The notes: generated by a model from the sequence alone, not told the origin. Shown: positions 1 to 5,800, counted from the stretch's first letter. The stretch: DNA of 6,943 nucleotides from Bacteroidota bacterium (GCA_947462865.1 CANHRW010000105.1:1-6943), one strand, 5' to 3'. Made by a program: numbers and translations.

Positions 1-40
1 CTTCAATAAAAATACTGTGATTACCTGTTATTGGGTTCAT
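1..40 (-). CDS. 5' end of a divergent gene, possibly biotin--[acetyl-CoA-carboxylase] ligase (partial)
   Basis: On the minus strand an ATG at 40-38 opens a frame that reads MNPITGNHSIFIE and then leaves the window, so only 13 codons are visible. Too little is present to identify the protein by itself. The guess of a BirA-type biotin protein ligase rests on two things. First, BirA proteins of this phylum often begin with a short polar stretch and a beta strand just before a conserved DSTN motif, which would lie outside the window. Second, from memory, birA is often found head to head with rsfS in Bacteroidota. The start codon is 45 bp from the rsfS start, so the two genes would share a very compact divergent promoter region. 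It could equally be an unrelated gene or a chance open frame. Confidence 0.35.
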   Translation of the reverse strand, partial: MNPITGNHSIFIE

Positions 41-62
41 ATGGAGGAAAAAGATTATTTTG
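31..62 (+). promoter_or_regulatory. Candidate promoter for rsfS and the downstream genes
   Basis: TTATTTTG at 55-62 resembles the Bacteroidota -7 box (TAnnTTTG) with one mismatch. A TTG at 31-33 lies 21 bp upstream, a little long for the -33 element. The box ends 23 bp before the rsfS ATG. The same 8-mer occurs upstream of the phosphatase gene at 5683-5690 on the minus strand. The assignment is by pattern only, in AT-rich DNA where such matches arise by chance. Confidence 0.28.
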
Positions 63-85
63 CATAAATTTTAGTTCCTGTAAAA

Positions 86-616
86 ATGGCCAAAAGCACC
101 GAAAAAAAAACACCTTTGAAAAAAACACCTGCAAAAAAAGTTGCTGCAAAAAAAACAACTGCAACCAAAAAAGCAGTTAAAAGCGCAGTTAAACCAGAAA
201 AAACAGCCCCAAAAACAACCAAAGTTACTCGCAAAAAAACCGAAAATCCAATTGTAAAAATGGATGAAGGCACCTTGCTTGCATTAACAGTTGCTCAAGG
301 TATGTTTGAGAAAAAAGCAGAAGACATTCGTATTTTAGATATGCGCCAATTAAAGGGAGCCTCTGCTGATTTTTTTGTCATCAGCCATGCTACAAATGAC
401 AAACAAGTTGAGGCCATTTCTAAAAGTTTGGAAGACGAGGTAAAAAAGAACCTCAATCAAACGCCTTGGCACCGTGAGGGGTATGAGAACTTAGAATGGG
501 TTCTTACAGACTATATAGACGTGGTTGCCCATGTTTTCCAAAAAGACTTAAGAGGATTTTATGACATTGAAGGATTGTGGGGTGATGCCATTGAAATACC
601 TTTTAAAGGGAAATAA
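86..616 (+). CDS. rsfS: Ribosomal silencing factor RsfS with a lysine-rich N-terminal extension
   Basis: RsfS (Iojap/YbeB family) binds ribosomal protein uL14 on the 50S subunit and blocks joining with 30S, damping translation when nutrients are short. The family core is residues 60-168 of 176. It shows the DFFVI strand (95-99), the QVEAI helix start (107-111), the EG turn (131-132), the W-x-L-x-D-Y-x-D signature (138-145), HVF (149-151), and a closing R-x-F-Y-x-x-E-x-L-W-x-D-A block (156-168). Residues 1-58 are extra: 19 Lys and 1 Arg, with Ala, Thr and Pro, and KK doublets at 7, 12, 17, 22 and 28. This is unlike the usual compact protein of roughly 105-120 residues. Met59 (ATG at 260) sits exactly at the core boundary and would give a 118-residue protein. 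I keep the ATG at 86 because the frame is open and the A/T-rich leader fits. The gene is first in a tight plus-strand run, 25 bp before the next. Core identity is very secure; the start is less so. Confidence 0.93.
   Translation: MAKSTEKKTPLKKTPAKKVAAKKTTATKKAVKSAVKPEKTAPKTTKVTRKKTENPIVKMDEGTLLALTVAQGMFEKKAEDIRILDMRQLKGASADFFVISHATNDKQVEAISKSLEDEVKKNLNQTPWHREGYENLEWVLTDYIDVVAHVFQKDLRGFYDIEGLWGDAIEIPFKGK
102..172 (+). repeat. Poly(A) tracts repeating about every 15 bp in the rsfS 5' region
   Basis: Runs of A lie at 102-110 (9), 119-125 (7), 133-139 (7), 148-155 (8) and 167-172 (6). They encode the KK doublets of the RsfS tail. The first units share the core AAAAACACCT about 15 bp apart. The array probably grew by tandem duplication of a 15-bp unit. 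The 8- and 9-base runs are prone to polymerase slippage. Confidence 0.7.
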
Positions 617-641
617 ATTTACATTCAATTTTTAAGTAACC

Positions 642-2318
642 ATGTTGAAAAAGTACTTATTTGTATTGGGGATTTTCTTTTGGGCAACAAAAATACTTAC
701 GGCACAAACAGAGAAAACACAAGAAAAAGGAGAATTCTCAGGAAATTTTCAAACTAACAACCAATTTTATGTTAAAGACAGCAGTATTGGTGCCAATACG
801 ACCCAATACCAAAAACAGTTGTCAAGCACAGATGCTTGGTTGTTGCTCAACTACAAATACAATGGTTATGCAGTTACTTTAAGGTACGACATGTTTAACA
901 ATTCTCCACTAATGAACCCACAAGAGGCTTACACCAAGACAGGATTGGGAATGTGGAGCATTAACAAAAGGTTCGATAAATTAGAGGTAACAGCCGGTTA
1001 CTTTTATGATCAAATAGCTTCTGGTATGATTTTTAGAGCATATGAAGACCGCAACTTGGGTTTGGACTTTGCTGTTCAGGGAGCAAGACTAACCTGGAAC
1101 CCAACTGCCAATACCAGTTTCAAAGCATTTACAGGGCTTCAAAAATTCCGATTTGATGTAAGACCTGTAGTCATTAAAGGCGCTAATTTGGAACATTTAT
1201 TTGAAGTAAACGAGCATTTCAGCTTAAGCCCTGGTGTTGGTATGGTCAACAGAACAATAGACAACAACACCATGGATGTAATGGCAGCCAGTATCAATAA
1301 CTACGCCATTGAAAACCGGTTCTTACCTACTTATAATGTATTTGCGGTGTCTTTGTACAATACCCTTCGTTATAAAAACATAACCTGGAGTGTTGAGTAT
1401 GCACAAAAATCGGAGGAAGCAATTATAAACCCAGAAAATAGCAGAATGGAATTGCATGCAGGTAAAGTCTTTTTAACCAGCTTCTCATACTCTCAAAAAG
1501 GGTTTGGATTAAACGCACAATACCGCTATATAGATAAATTTTCTTTGAGAACTTCGCCATTAGAAAACCAAAACTTAGGGATGATTGCTTATTTACCCAG
1601 TATCACCAAACAAAATGTTTATCGACTATTGGCAAGGTATAACGCATTTACTCAAGAATTTGGAGAAAATGGATTGCAACTAGAACTGAGTTACAAACCT
1701 AAATTTTTAAAAAAGCACCAAACTCAATTAAACTTTAATTATTCATTGGCAACCTCATTAAATAATTTGAATTTGCAGACGCTAGGATTTTCTGCATTAG
1801 ACACCAGAAGGTATTTCAAGGAATACAATATAGAAATTCAACACAAGTTCAATAAATCCTTTAAATTAAGTTTAGGCTACCAAATGATCAATTACGACCA
1901 ACAGTTGTATGAAGCAAAACCTGGTGTGCCTTATGTGCAGTCTCAAACTTTTTTTGGGGAAGCTACTTATAAACTCTCTCCAACTAAATCAATTAGAATA
2001 GAAGGTCAATACCTCACTACCAAGCAAGACTTAGGAAGTTTTGTCAACGCCTTAGTAGAATTAAATATCGCACCTCATTATTCTTTTAGTGTTGGGGACA
2101 TGGTAAATATTGAACCAGGATATATTAACAAACCAGCAGCAGGAAACAAATTTGAATTGGTACATTATTATACTTTTTTTGCCGCCTATACTTATAAAAA
2201 CACCCGTTTCACAGGAGGCTATATCAGGCAAGTGGAAGGTGTTAATTGCACGGGTGGGGTATGCCGTGTAGAGCCTGCATTTAATGGCGTTAGAATTGGA
2301 TTGGTTACAAATTTTTAA
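642..2318 (+). CDS. DUF6029 family outer-membrane beta-barrel protein
   Basis: This is a predicted outer-membrane protein of unknown function, restricted as far as I know to Bacteroidota. The 558 residues begin with a Sec signal peptide: KK at 3-4, a hydrophobic core at 5-19, and likely cleavage after Ala21 before Gln22. The rest is made of alternating aromatic/hydrophobic and polar stretches typical of amphipathic strands, such as those around FSGNF, AVTLRYDMF, LEVTAGYFYD and the final GVRIGLVTNF. The C-terminal residue is Phe, as in most barrel proteins recognised by the Bam machinery. The only two cysteines are Cys536 and Cys541 in a CTGGVC turn between the last two predicted strands, so they should lie on the outer face if the topology is standard. 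The gene follows rsfS by 25 bp and precedes the Omp28 lipoprotein by 4 bp, so co-transcription with the latter is very likely. Family assignment is from memory of conserved segments; no substrate is known. Confidence 0.82.
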   Translation: MLKKYLFVLGIFFWATKILTAQTEKTQEKGEFSGNFQTNNQFYVKDSSIGANTTQYQKQLSSTDAWLLLNYKYNGYAVTLRYDMFNNSPLMNPQEAYTKTGLGMWSINKRFDKLEVTAGYFYDQIASGMIFRAYEDRNLGLDFAVQGARLTWNPTANTSFKAFTGLQKFRFDVRPVVIKGANLEHLFEVNEHFSLSPGVGMVNRTIDNNTMDVMAASINNYAIENRFLPTYNVFAVSLYNTLRYKNITWSVEYAQKSEEAIINPENSRMELHAGKVFLTSFSYSQKGFGLNAQYRYIDKFSLRTSPLENQNLGMIAYLPSITKQNVYRLLARYNAFTQEFGENGLQLELSYKPKFLKKHQTQLNFNYSLATSLNNLNLQTLGFSALDTRRYFKEYNIEIQHKFNKSFKLSLGYQMINYDQQLYEAKPGVPYVQSQTFFGEATYKLSPTKSIRIEGQYLTTKQDLGSFVNALVELNIAPHYSFSVGDMVNIEPGYINKPAAGNKFELVHYYTFFAAYTYKNTRFTGGYIRQVEGVNCTGGVCRVEPAFNGVRIGLVTNF

Positions 2319-2322
2319 TACC

Positions 2323-3222
2323 ATGAAGTTGAATAAAATTTTCTTTTTTATTGGAATTACTTCTTTACTAATAGCCTGTAAAGAAACACCACCTTATATT
2401 AATTTAACGCCTTCAAACGTTAATGCCGACACCACTTATATTGTACAACAAATACCCGCAGCTCAAGCTTCATCTGTATTGATTGAAGATTTTACAGGTG
2501 TTCGTTGTCCCAACTGTCCCAATGCGCAAACTGAGGCGACAAACTTAATGAACAACAACCCTGGAAGGGTTCATGTTGTAACCATACATCCGCTGAATTT
2601 ATTGAATTCTTTAACCACACCCTTTAGTATTCCAATTAGAGGTGACAAAGTCAGCAATAAATACGATTTTAGAACCCAAGCAGGTAAAGAAATTTTTAGT
2701 TTAATTGGAATTACAAATGCTTTACCAAGAGGTGCTGTCAATAGAAAATTATTTTCTGGAGAAACCGAAAGAGCTATTGATTACCAAAAATGGGCAGCTT
2801 ACGTTAATGCTGAACTCACTAAAAACACGCCTTTAAATATCGATTTAAATTGCTTTTATACCCCACAAGATTCTATAGCCATTGAACTGACTTTAACTTA
2901 TACAGAAGCACTTTCTGATTCAAACTATTTAACTGTTGCCATAATAGAAAATGACTTAAAAGATGTACAGGAACGTCAGACAGGAGTTACAACTGTTTAT
3001 GATACAGCCTATATACACGAGCATGTATTAAGAGCTGTAGTAACAGATTTTTATGGAGATTTATTAAAAGCAACATTGGTTAGAGGACGTGTTTTTAAGA
3101 AAACATTACTCTACAAAAGAGACCCCAATTGGAACAAAAATCATTTAAAAATCATTGCATTTGTGCATGGCAATACAACCATTAAAAATGTTATTCATAG
3201 TAAAGAAGCTGAGATTCAATAA
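2323..3222 (+). CDS. Omp28-related lipoprotein with thioredoxin-like CXXC motif
   Basis: This is a predicted lipoprotein of the Omp28-related family, named after a Porphyromonas gingivalis outer-membrane antigen. The ATG at 2323 gives 299 residues with a textbook lipoprotein signal: Lys2/Lys5, a hydrophobic core at 6-17, and lipobox L-I-A-C with Cys19 as the lipidated residue. A longer frame from 2284 would add 13 residues that spoil this signal and overlap the upstream gene, so it is rejected. A thioredoxin-like half starts at about residue 51: EDFTG (55-59), then C62-P-N-C65, a VVTIHP strand (85-90), and a LPRGAVNR segment (134-141) whose Pro135 occupies the usual cis-proline place. The C-terminal half is strand-rich and carries the Y-I-H-x-H-V-L-R-A segment typical of the family. 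One further cysteine is Cys177. It lies 4 bp after the DUF6029 gene. A redox or metal-thiol role is inferred from CXXC; the actual activity is unknown. Confidence 0.85.
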   Translation: MKLNKIFFFIGITSLLIACKETPPYINLTPSNVNADTTYIVQQIPAAQASSVLIEDFTGVRCPNCPNAQTEATNLMNNNPGRVHVVTIHPLNLLNSLTTPFSIPIRGDKVSNKYDFRTQAGKEIFSLIGITNALPRGAVNRKLFSGETERAIDYQKWAAYVNAELTKNTPLNIDLNCFYTPQDSIAIELTLTYTEALSDSNYLTVAIIENDLKDVQERQTGVTTVYDTAYIHEHVLRAVVTDFYGDLLKATLVRGRVFKKTLLYKRDPNWNKNHLKIIAFVHGNTTIKNVIHSKEAEIQ

Positions 3223-3817
3223 TTGCTTACTCTTGGTAATGGCATCAGCCGTTTGTTTAGCCTGTAACAATACTGAAAATGAGGCCTACTTAAGAACCAT
3301 TGCTGCTGAACGTTTACAAGAACAAGCATTGTTTATAGACCCGATAAATAGTCCACTCGACAGTTCAGAGAGGATCCATTTTACAAGACTGAATTACTTT
3401 CCAATAGATGAAATTTATAGCGTAAATGCTATTCTACAAAAATTGCCAAAGACAGATACTTTTGACTTGCCACATTCCAATGCAGTAAAAAAACCTTATC
3501 GAAAATATGGGGTGGTTCAATTTGAACTCAAAGGCCAGCAGTTTGAATTATTGGTTTTAGAACCTGTTAAACACAAACCAGGTTACGAAAATTCTTTGTT
3601 ACTCTGTTTCACAGATGCTACTTCGGGTAAAACAACTTATTACAATGGGCGCTACCTAGATCTAATAAAACCAAATTCAAACCAAATAGAACTTGATTTT
3701 AACAAAGCATACAATCCTTATTGTGCATATAGCAATAGGTACCACTGCCCTATTCCACCTGCAATGAATAAACTAAATATTGCCGTTGAAGCCGGAATGA
3801 AATTTGAAATTCATTAA
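3188..3817 (+). CDS. DUF1684 domain lipoprotein
   Basis: This is a predicted exported lipoprotein of the DUF1684 family, with no function I can name. The ATG at 3188 gives 209 residues with basic residues at 6-9, a hydrophobic core at about 13-24, and a Leu-Ala-Cys end with Cys26 as the likely lipidated residue. The lipobox is slightly atypical, with Cys23 at -3. A further in-frame ATG at 3167 would leave an overlong n-region. The family signature fills the C-terminus: a GRYLDL strand (154-159), LDFNKAYNPYCAY (169-181), C187-P-I-P-P (187-191) and a final N-K-L-x-x-A-V-x-A-G segment (194-203). Cys179 and Cys187 fall in the positions where the family usually has cysteines; Cys140 is additional. 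The gene overlaps the Omp28 gene by 35 bp in another frame, pointing to translational coupling. Its stop overlaps the stop of the convergent permease by 4 bp. Confidence 0.83.
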   Translation: MLFIVKKLRFNNCLLLVMASAVCLACNNTENEAYLRTIAAERLQEQALFIDPINSPLDSSERIHFTRLNYFPIDEIYSVNAILQKLPKTDTFDLPHSNAVKKPYRKYGVVQFELKGQQFELLVLEPVKHKPGYENSLLLCFTDATSGKTTYYNGRYLDLIKPNSNQIELDFNKAYNPYCAYSNRYHCPIPPAMNKLNIAVEAGMKFEIH

Positions 3818-3827
3818 GCCTTTTTTT
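3796..3827 (+). terminator. Possible weak intrinsic terminator after the DUF1684 gene
   Basis: AATGAA (3796-3801) can pair with TTCATT (3810-3815) around an 8-base loop. A run of seven T follows at 3821-3827, five bases after the stem. The stem is short and purely AT-rich apart from one pair, so stability is low. Part of it is coding for both convergent genes. Confidence 0.25.
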
Positions 3828-5166
3828 GTAGCCAATAATAAATGGGGATACCTGCTAAAACAATTCCCAAACCAGGATAACTGAATTCAGGCTTTAAAAT
3901 TAACAAGCTAATACAAATTCCAGCTGCAAAAAGAATATACAACAAAGGAATAATCGGATAAGCCAAAACTTTGTAAGGCCTTTGCATTTGGGGTTGTTTT
4001 TTTCTCAAAACAAATACAGCTGCTACGGTTAATATGTAAAACAAGAGTACAGCAAAAACCACATAATCGAGCAGGTCTCCATACGAGCCACTTAAGGTAA
4101 GTAAAGCAGCCCATATACCTTGAATGAGCAAGGCTACCTGAGGACTTTGGTTCTGATTGAGTTTAGCAGCTTGTTTAAAAAATAAACCATCCATGGCCAT
4201 GGCATAGTATACTCTTGCTCCACTTAATGTAAGTCCGTTGATACAACCAAATGTAGATATCATAATTAATACGGCCATTAAAACAGCACCAAACTCTCCA
4301 AATAATGTTTGCATAAAAACAGTTCCTACTCTATCTGAAGGTGCTTGTTGAACCATATCAAATGGGAGTACTTTGAGGTACATGATATTGGCTAATACGT
4401 ATAAAAGTGTAACACCACTCGTTCCAATAACCAAGGCTTTAGGCAAGTTCTTTTCAGGCTGATTGATCTCTGAGGCAGAAAAAGTAATGTTGTTCCAAGC
4501 ATCACTCGAAAAAATAGATCCAACCAAGGCTGCTGCAAATAAAGCAGGTGAAATTGTTGAAAAGGAAATTCCACTCCAACTAAAATTCCATTGACTGCTA
4601 TTGCTTCCCATTAACCAATAAAAACCACTGCCAATTAAAAAAAGCAAAGCCAATACTTTGCTTACAGTAAAAATATTTTGAAGCAAAGCCGCTTTTTTAA
4701 TTTCTCTAAAATTAGATGCAGTTAATAAAAAAATAGTAAGTATGGCTAAAACTTGAACCGCTGATAGCTTAAATCCAGCTATTTGTAACAATACATTTTG
4801 CTCTGAAATTTGAGGAAACAACACCCCGGTGAATTTTGCAAAAGCAACTGCTACTGCAGCAATGGTTCCTGTTTGTATAACCGTAAACAATGTCCATCCG
4901 TATAAAAAACCGAATAGCTTTCCATAAGCAGCTTGCAAATAAACATACTGCCCTCCAGCTTTGGGCATGGCTGCACCTAATTCGGCGTAACTCAAAGCAG
5001 CGAGTAATGTAAACAAACCAGTTACCACCCAAGCCAACAACAACATTTCTGGGCTCAAAAGTTCTCGGGACATACTTGCAGATACGATAAAAATTCCAGA
5101 ACCTATCATGCTACCCATCACCAACATGATGGCATCGAATAAATTCATTTTCTGTATTTTTTTCAT
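3814..5166 (-). CDS. APC-family amino acid permease
   Basis: This is a predicted inner-membrane amino acid transporter of the amino acid-polyamine-organocation superfamily, a sodium- or proton-coupled carrier or exchanger. With the ATG at 5166 it has 450 residues and about twelve hydrophobic segments, the usual size. TM1 carries the substrate-site motif G-S-M-I-G-S-G-I-F (18-26). The TM2/TM3 region has Y-A-E-L (60-63), P68 and GGQYVY (71-76). A mid-protein loop has the conserved S-x-x-W-N-N-I-T-F-x-x-x-E-I and PEKNLPKA segments typical of the LAT/PotE-like branch. Substrate cannot be read from sequence. The start at 5166 is chosen because its ATG overlaps the TGA of the upstream phosphatase as ATGA; a longer frame to 5196 lies wholly inside that gene. 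Translation is therefore probably coupled to the phosphatase. The 3' end overlaps the DUF1684 stop codon by 4 bp. Confidence 0.92.
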   Translation of the reverse strand: MKKIQKMNLFDAIMLVMGSMIGSGIFIVSASMSRELLSPEMLLLAWVVTGLFTLLAALSYAELGAAMPKAGGQYVYLQAAYGKLFGFLYGWTLFTVIQTGTIAAVAVAFAKFTGVLFPQISEQNVLLQIAGFKLSAVQVLAILTIFLLTASNFREIKKAALLQNIFTVSKVLALLFLIGSGFYWLMGSNSSQWNFSWSGISFSTISPALFAAALVGSIFSSDAWNNITFSASEINQPEKNLPKALVIGTSGVTLLYVLANIMYLKVLPFDMVQQAPSDRVGTVFMQTLFGEFGAVLMAVLIMISTFGCINGLTLSGARVYYAMAMDGLFFKQAAKLNQNQSPQVALLIQGIWAALLTLSGSYGDLLDYVVFAVLLFYILTVAAVFVLRKKQPQMQRPYKVLAYPIIPLLYILFAAGICISLLILKPEFSYPGLGIVLAGIPIYYWLQKKA

Positions 5167-5648
5167 GAGCAAATTTGTTTGGCAATTGGCACCCAATTTT
5201 GGTTAGGTTCTATTAAAAATCCCTTCACACCTGCTCCCATTCCACAATCTATGTCTCTTTGTTTGTCACCTATAAAATAAGATGTTGCTGGGTCTATATG
5301 GTATTTAGCTATTGCTTTTTCTACCAATAAAGATTCGGGTTTTCTGCACAAACAATTGCTTTGATTGGGGTGATGAGGGCAGTAATAAATATGTGTCAAT
5401 TCAATGCCTGCTTTTGCTAAACATTGATTCAGGTAAACGTGCATGTCATGCATTTCAGAAAGTGTATACTCTTTCTTAGAGATACCCCCTTGATTGGTAA
5501 CAACAATGAGCAAAAAACCATTTTCTTGGAATAATTTTAAACCCTCAACAACATGGGGCAATACTTCAAAATCTGAAAGTTTTTTTACATAATCGCCCAG
5601 TTCTTTATTAATGACGCCGTCTCTATCTAAAAAAATTGCTTTGTTCAT
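5163..5648 (-). CDS. gmhB: HAD-IIIA phosphatase, GmhB-like (heptose 1,7-bisphosphate 7-phosphatase family)
   Basis: This is a predicted cytoplasmic HAD phosphatase that removes the C7 phosphate of D-glycero-D-manno-heptose 1,7-bisphosphate on the way to ADP- or GDP-heptose for lipopolysaccharide or surface glycans. The 161 residues hold every HAD motif: D8-R-D10-G-V-I-N (nucleophile Asp8, acid/base Asp10), T51-N-Q-G-G, R102-K103-P and G127-D128-x-x-x-D132. Zinc ligands of the GmhB type are visible as Cys90, His92, Cys99 and Cys101. The loop between His92 and Cys99 is shorter than in E. coli GmhB, so the protein is compact. Closest alternatives are the related histidinol-phosphatase branch or another sugar-phosphate HAD. 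No other heptose gene (gmhA, hldE) is in view. It is first in a two-gene minus-strand operon with the permease and divergent from a mannosyltransferase. The ATG start at 5648 is the only sensible one. Confidence 0.88.
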   Translation of the reverse strand: MNKAIFLDRDGVINKELGDYVKKLSDFEVLPHVVEGLKLFQENGFLLIVVTNQGGISKKEYTLSEMHDMHVYLNQCLAKAGIELTHIYYCPHHPNQSNCLCRKPESLLVEKAIAKYHIDPATSYFIGDKQRDIDCGMGAGVKGFLIEPNQNWVPIAKQICS

Positions 5649-5682
5649 GTGGTTCTTAAATTCCTATTAAAATGCAAGTAAA

Positions 5683-5690
5683 CAAAATAA
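5683..5690 (-). promoter_or_regulatory. Candidate -7 box of the phosphatase-permease operon
   Basis: Read on the minus strand this is TTATTTTG, one mismatch from the Bacteroidota TAnnTTTG box and identical to the 8-mer in front of rsfS (55-62). It ends 34 bp before the phosphatase ATG. No clear TTG -33 element lies at the right distance. Confidence 0.28.
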
Positions 5691-5765
5691 CAGCATAATC
5701 TGAAAAAGCACTTTAATAGAATCGTTGTTAAAAATAATTCATTAGTAAATAGGTAGAAGCATTCC

Positions 5766-5774
5766 TATTTGTTT
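5766..5774 (+). promoter_or_regulatory. Candidate -7 region of the glycosyltransferase gene
   Basis: TATTTGTTT occupies the position matching the minus-strand TATTTTGTTT in front of the phosphatase and ends 26 bp before the proposed TTG start. The match to TAnnTTTG is imperfect and no good -33 element is seen, so this rests mainly on the symmetry of the two leaders. Confidence 0.22.
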
Positions 5775-5800
5775 GGCATTTTAATTAGTATCAATTAATA

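Larger units (their letters stand above)
5666..5785. repeat. Inverted pair of upstream elements flanking the divergent promoters
   Basis: ATTAAAATGC at 5666-5675 is the exact reverse complement of GCATTTTAAT at 5776-5785. Next to each arm, on the side facing the middle, is AAACAAA (5680-5686) or its complement TTTGTTT (5768-5774), spaced 4 bp and 1 bp from the 10-mer. Read in the direction of each gene, both leaders therefore contain TTTGTTT, a short gap and GCATTTTAAT, ending 17 bp before the phosphatase ATG and 15 bp before the glycosyltransferase TTG. Arms 100 bp apart are unlikely to work as a hairpin; duplicated promoter or operator sites are more plausible. Confidence 0.5.
5649..5800. 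promoter_or_regulatory. Divergent intergenic region between the phosphatase and the glycosyltransferase
   Basis: These 152 bp are AT-rich, hold no open frame of note and must carry the promoters of both flanking genes. The main visible structure is a mirrored element near each start codon, described separately. A 9-mer ATTCCTATT also occurs in direct orientation at 5660-5668 and 5761-5769. Confidence 0.7.

Noticed and set aside
43..47. GGAGG as a Shine-Dalgarno site
   Set aside because: It lies about 40 bp before the rsfS ATG, too far to act, and the other genes here lack Shine-Dalgarno sequences.
102..172. A-tracts as an intrinsically bent DNA element
   Set aside because: Tract centres are about 14-18 bp apart, near one and a half helical turns, so bends would not add in phase. 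The coding explanation is sufficient.
55..273. Minus-strand open frame of 72 codons, rich in Phe, Val and Ala
   Set aside because: It is the complement of the poly-lysine tail of rsfS: AAA and GCA codons read backwards as TTT and TGC/GCT-like codons. The hydrophobic look is an artefact of composition, and it covers the rsfS start.
661..882. 73-codon plus-strand frame near the start of the DUF6029 gene
   Set aside because: It is out of frame with the signal peptide and barrel sequence and has no features of its own.
2061..2324. Minus-strand open frame of 87 codons opposite the end of the DUF6029 gene
   Set aside because: No recognisable motif or signal, and it lies fully opposite a convincing coding region.
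4191..4202. 12-bp palindrome CCATGGCCATGG
   Set aside because: It sits inside the permease and encodes an Ala-Met-Ala-Met stretch in a conserved position, so protein coding explains it.
4769..5032. Minus-strand open frames (also 3908-4114 and 4392-4574) inside the permease gene
   Set aside because: They lie in another frame of the permease on the same strand, with no family features, while the permease motifs are complete in the main frame.
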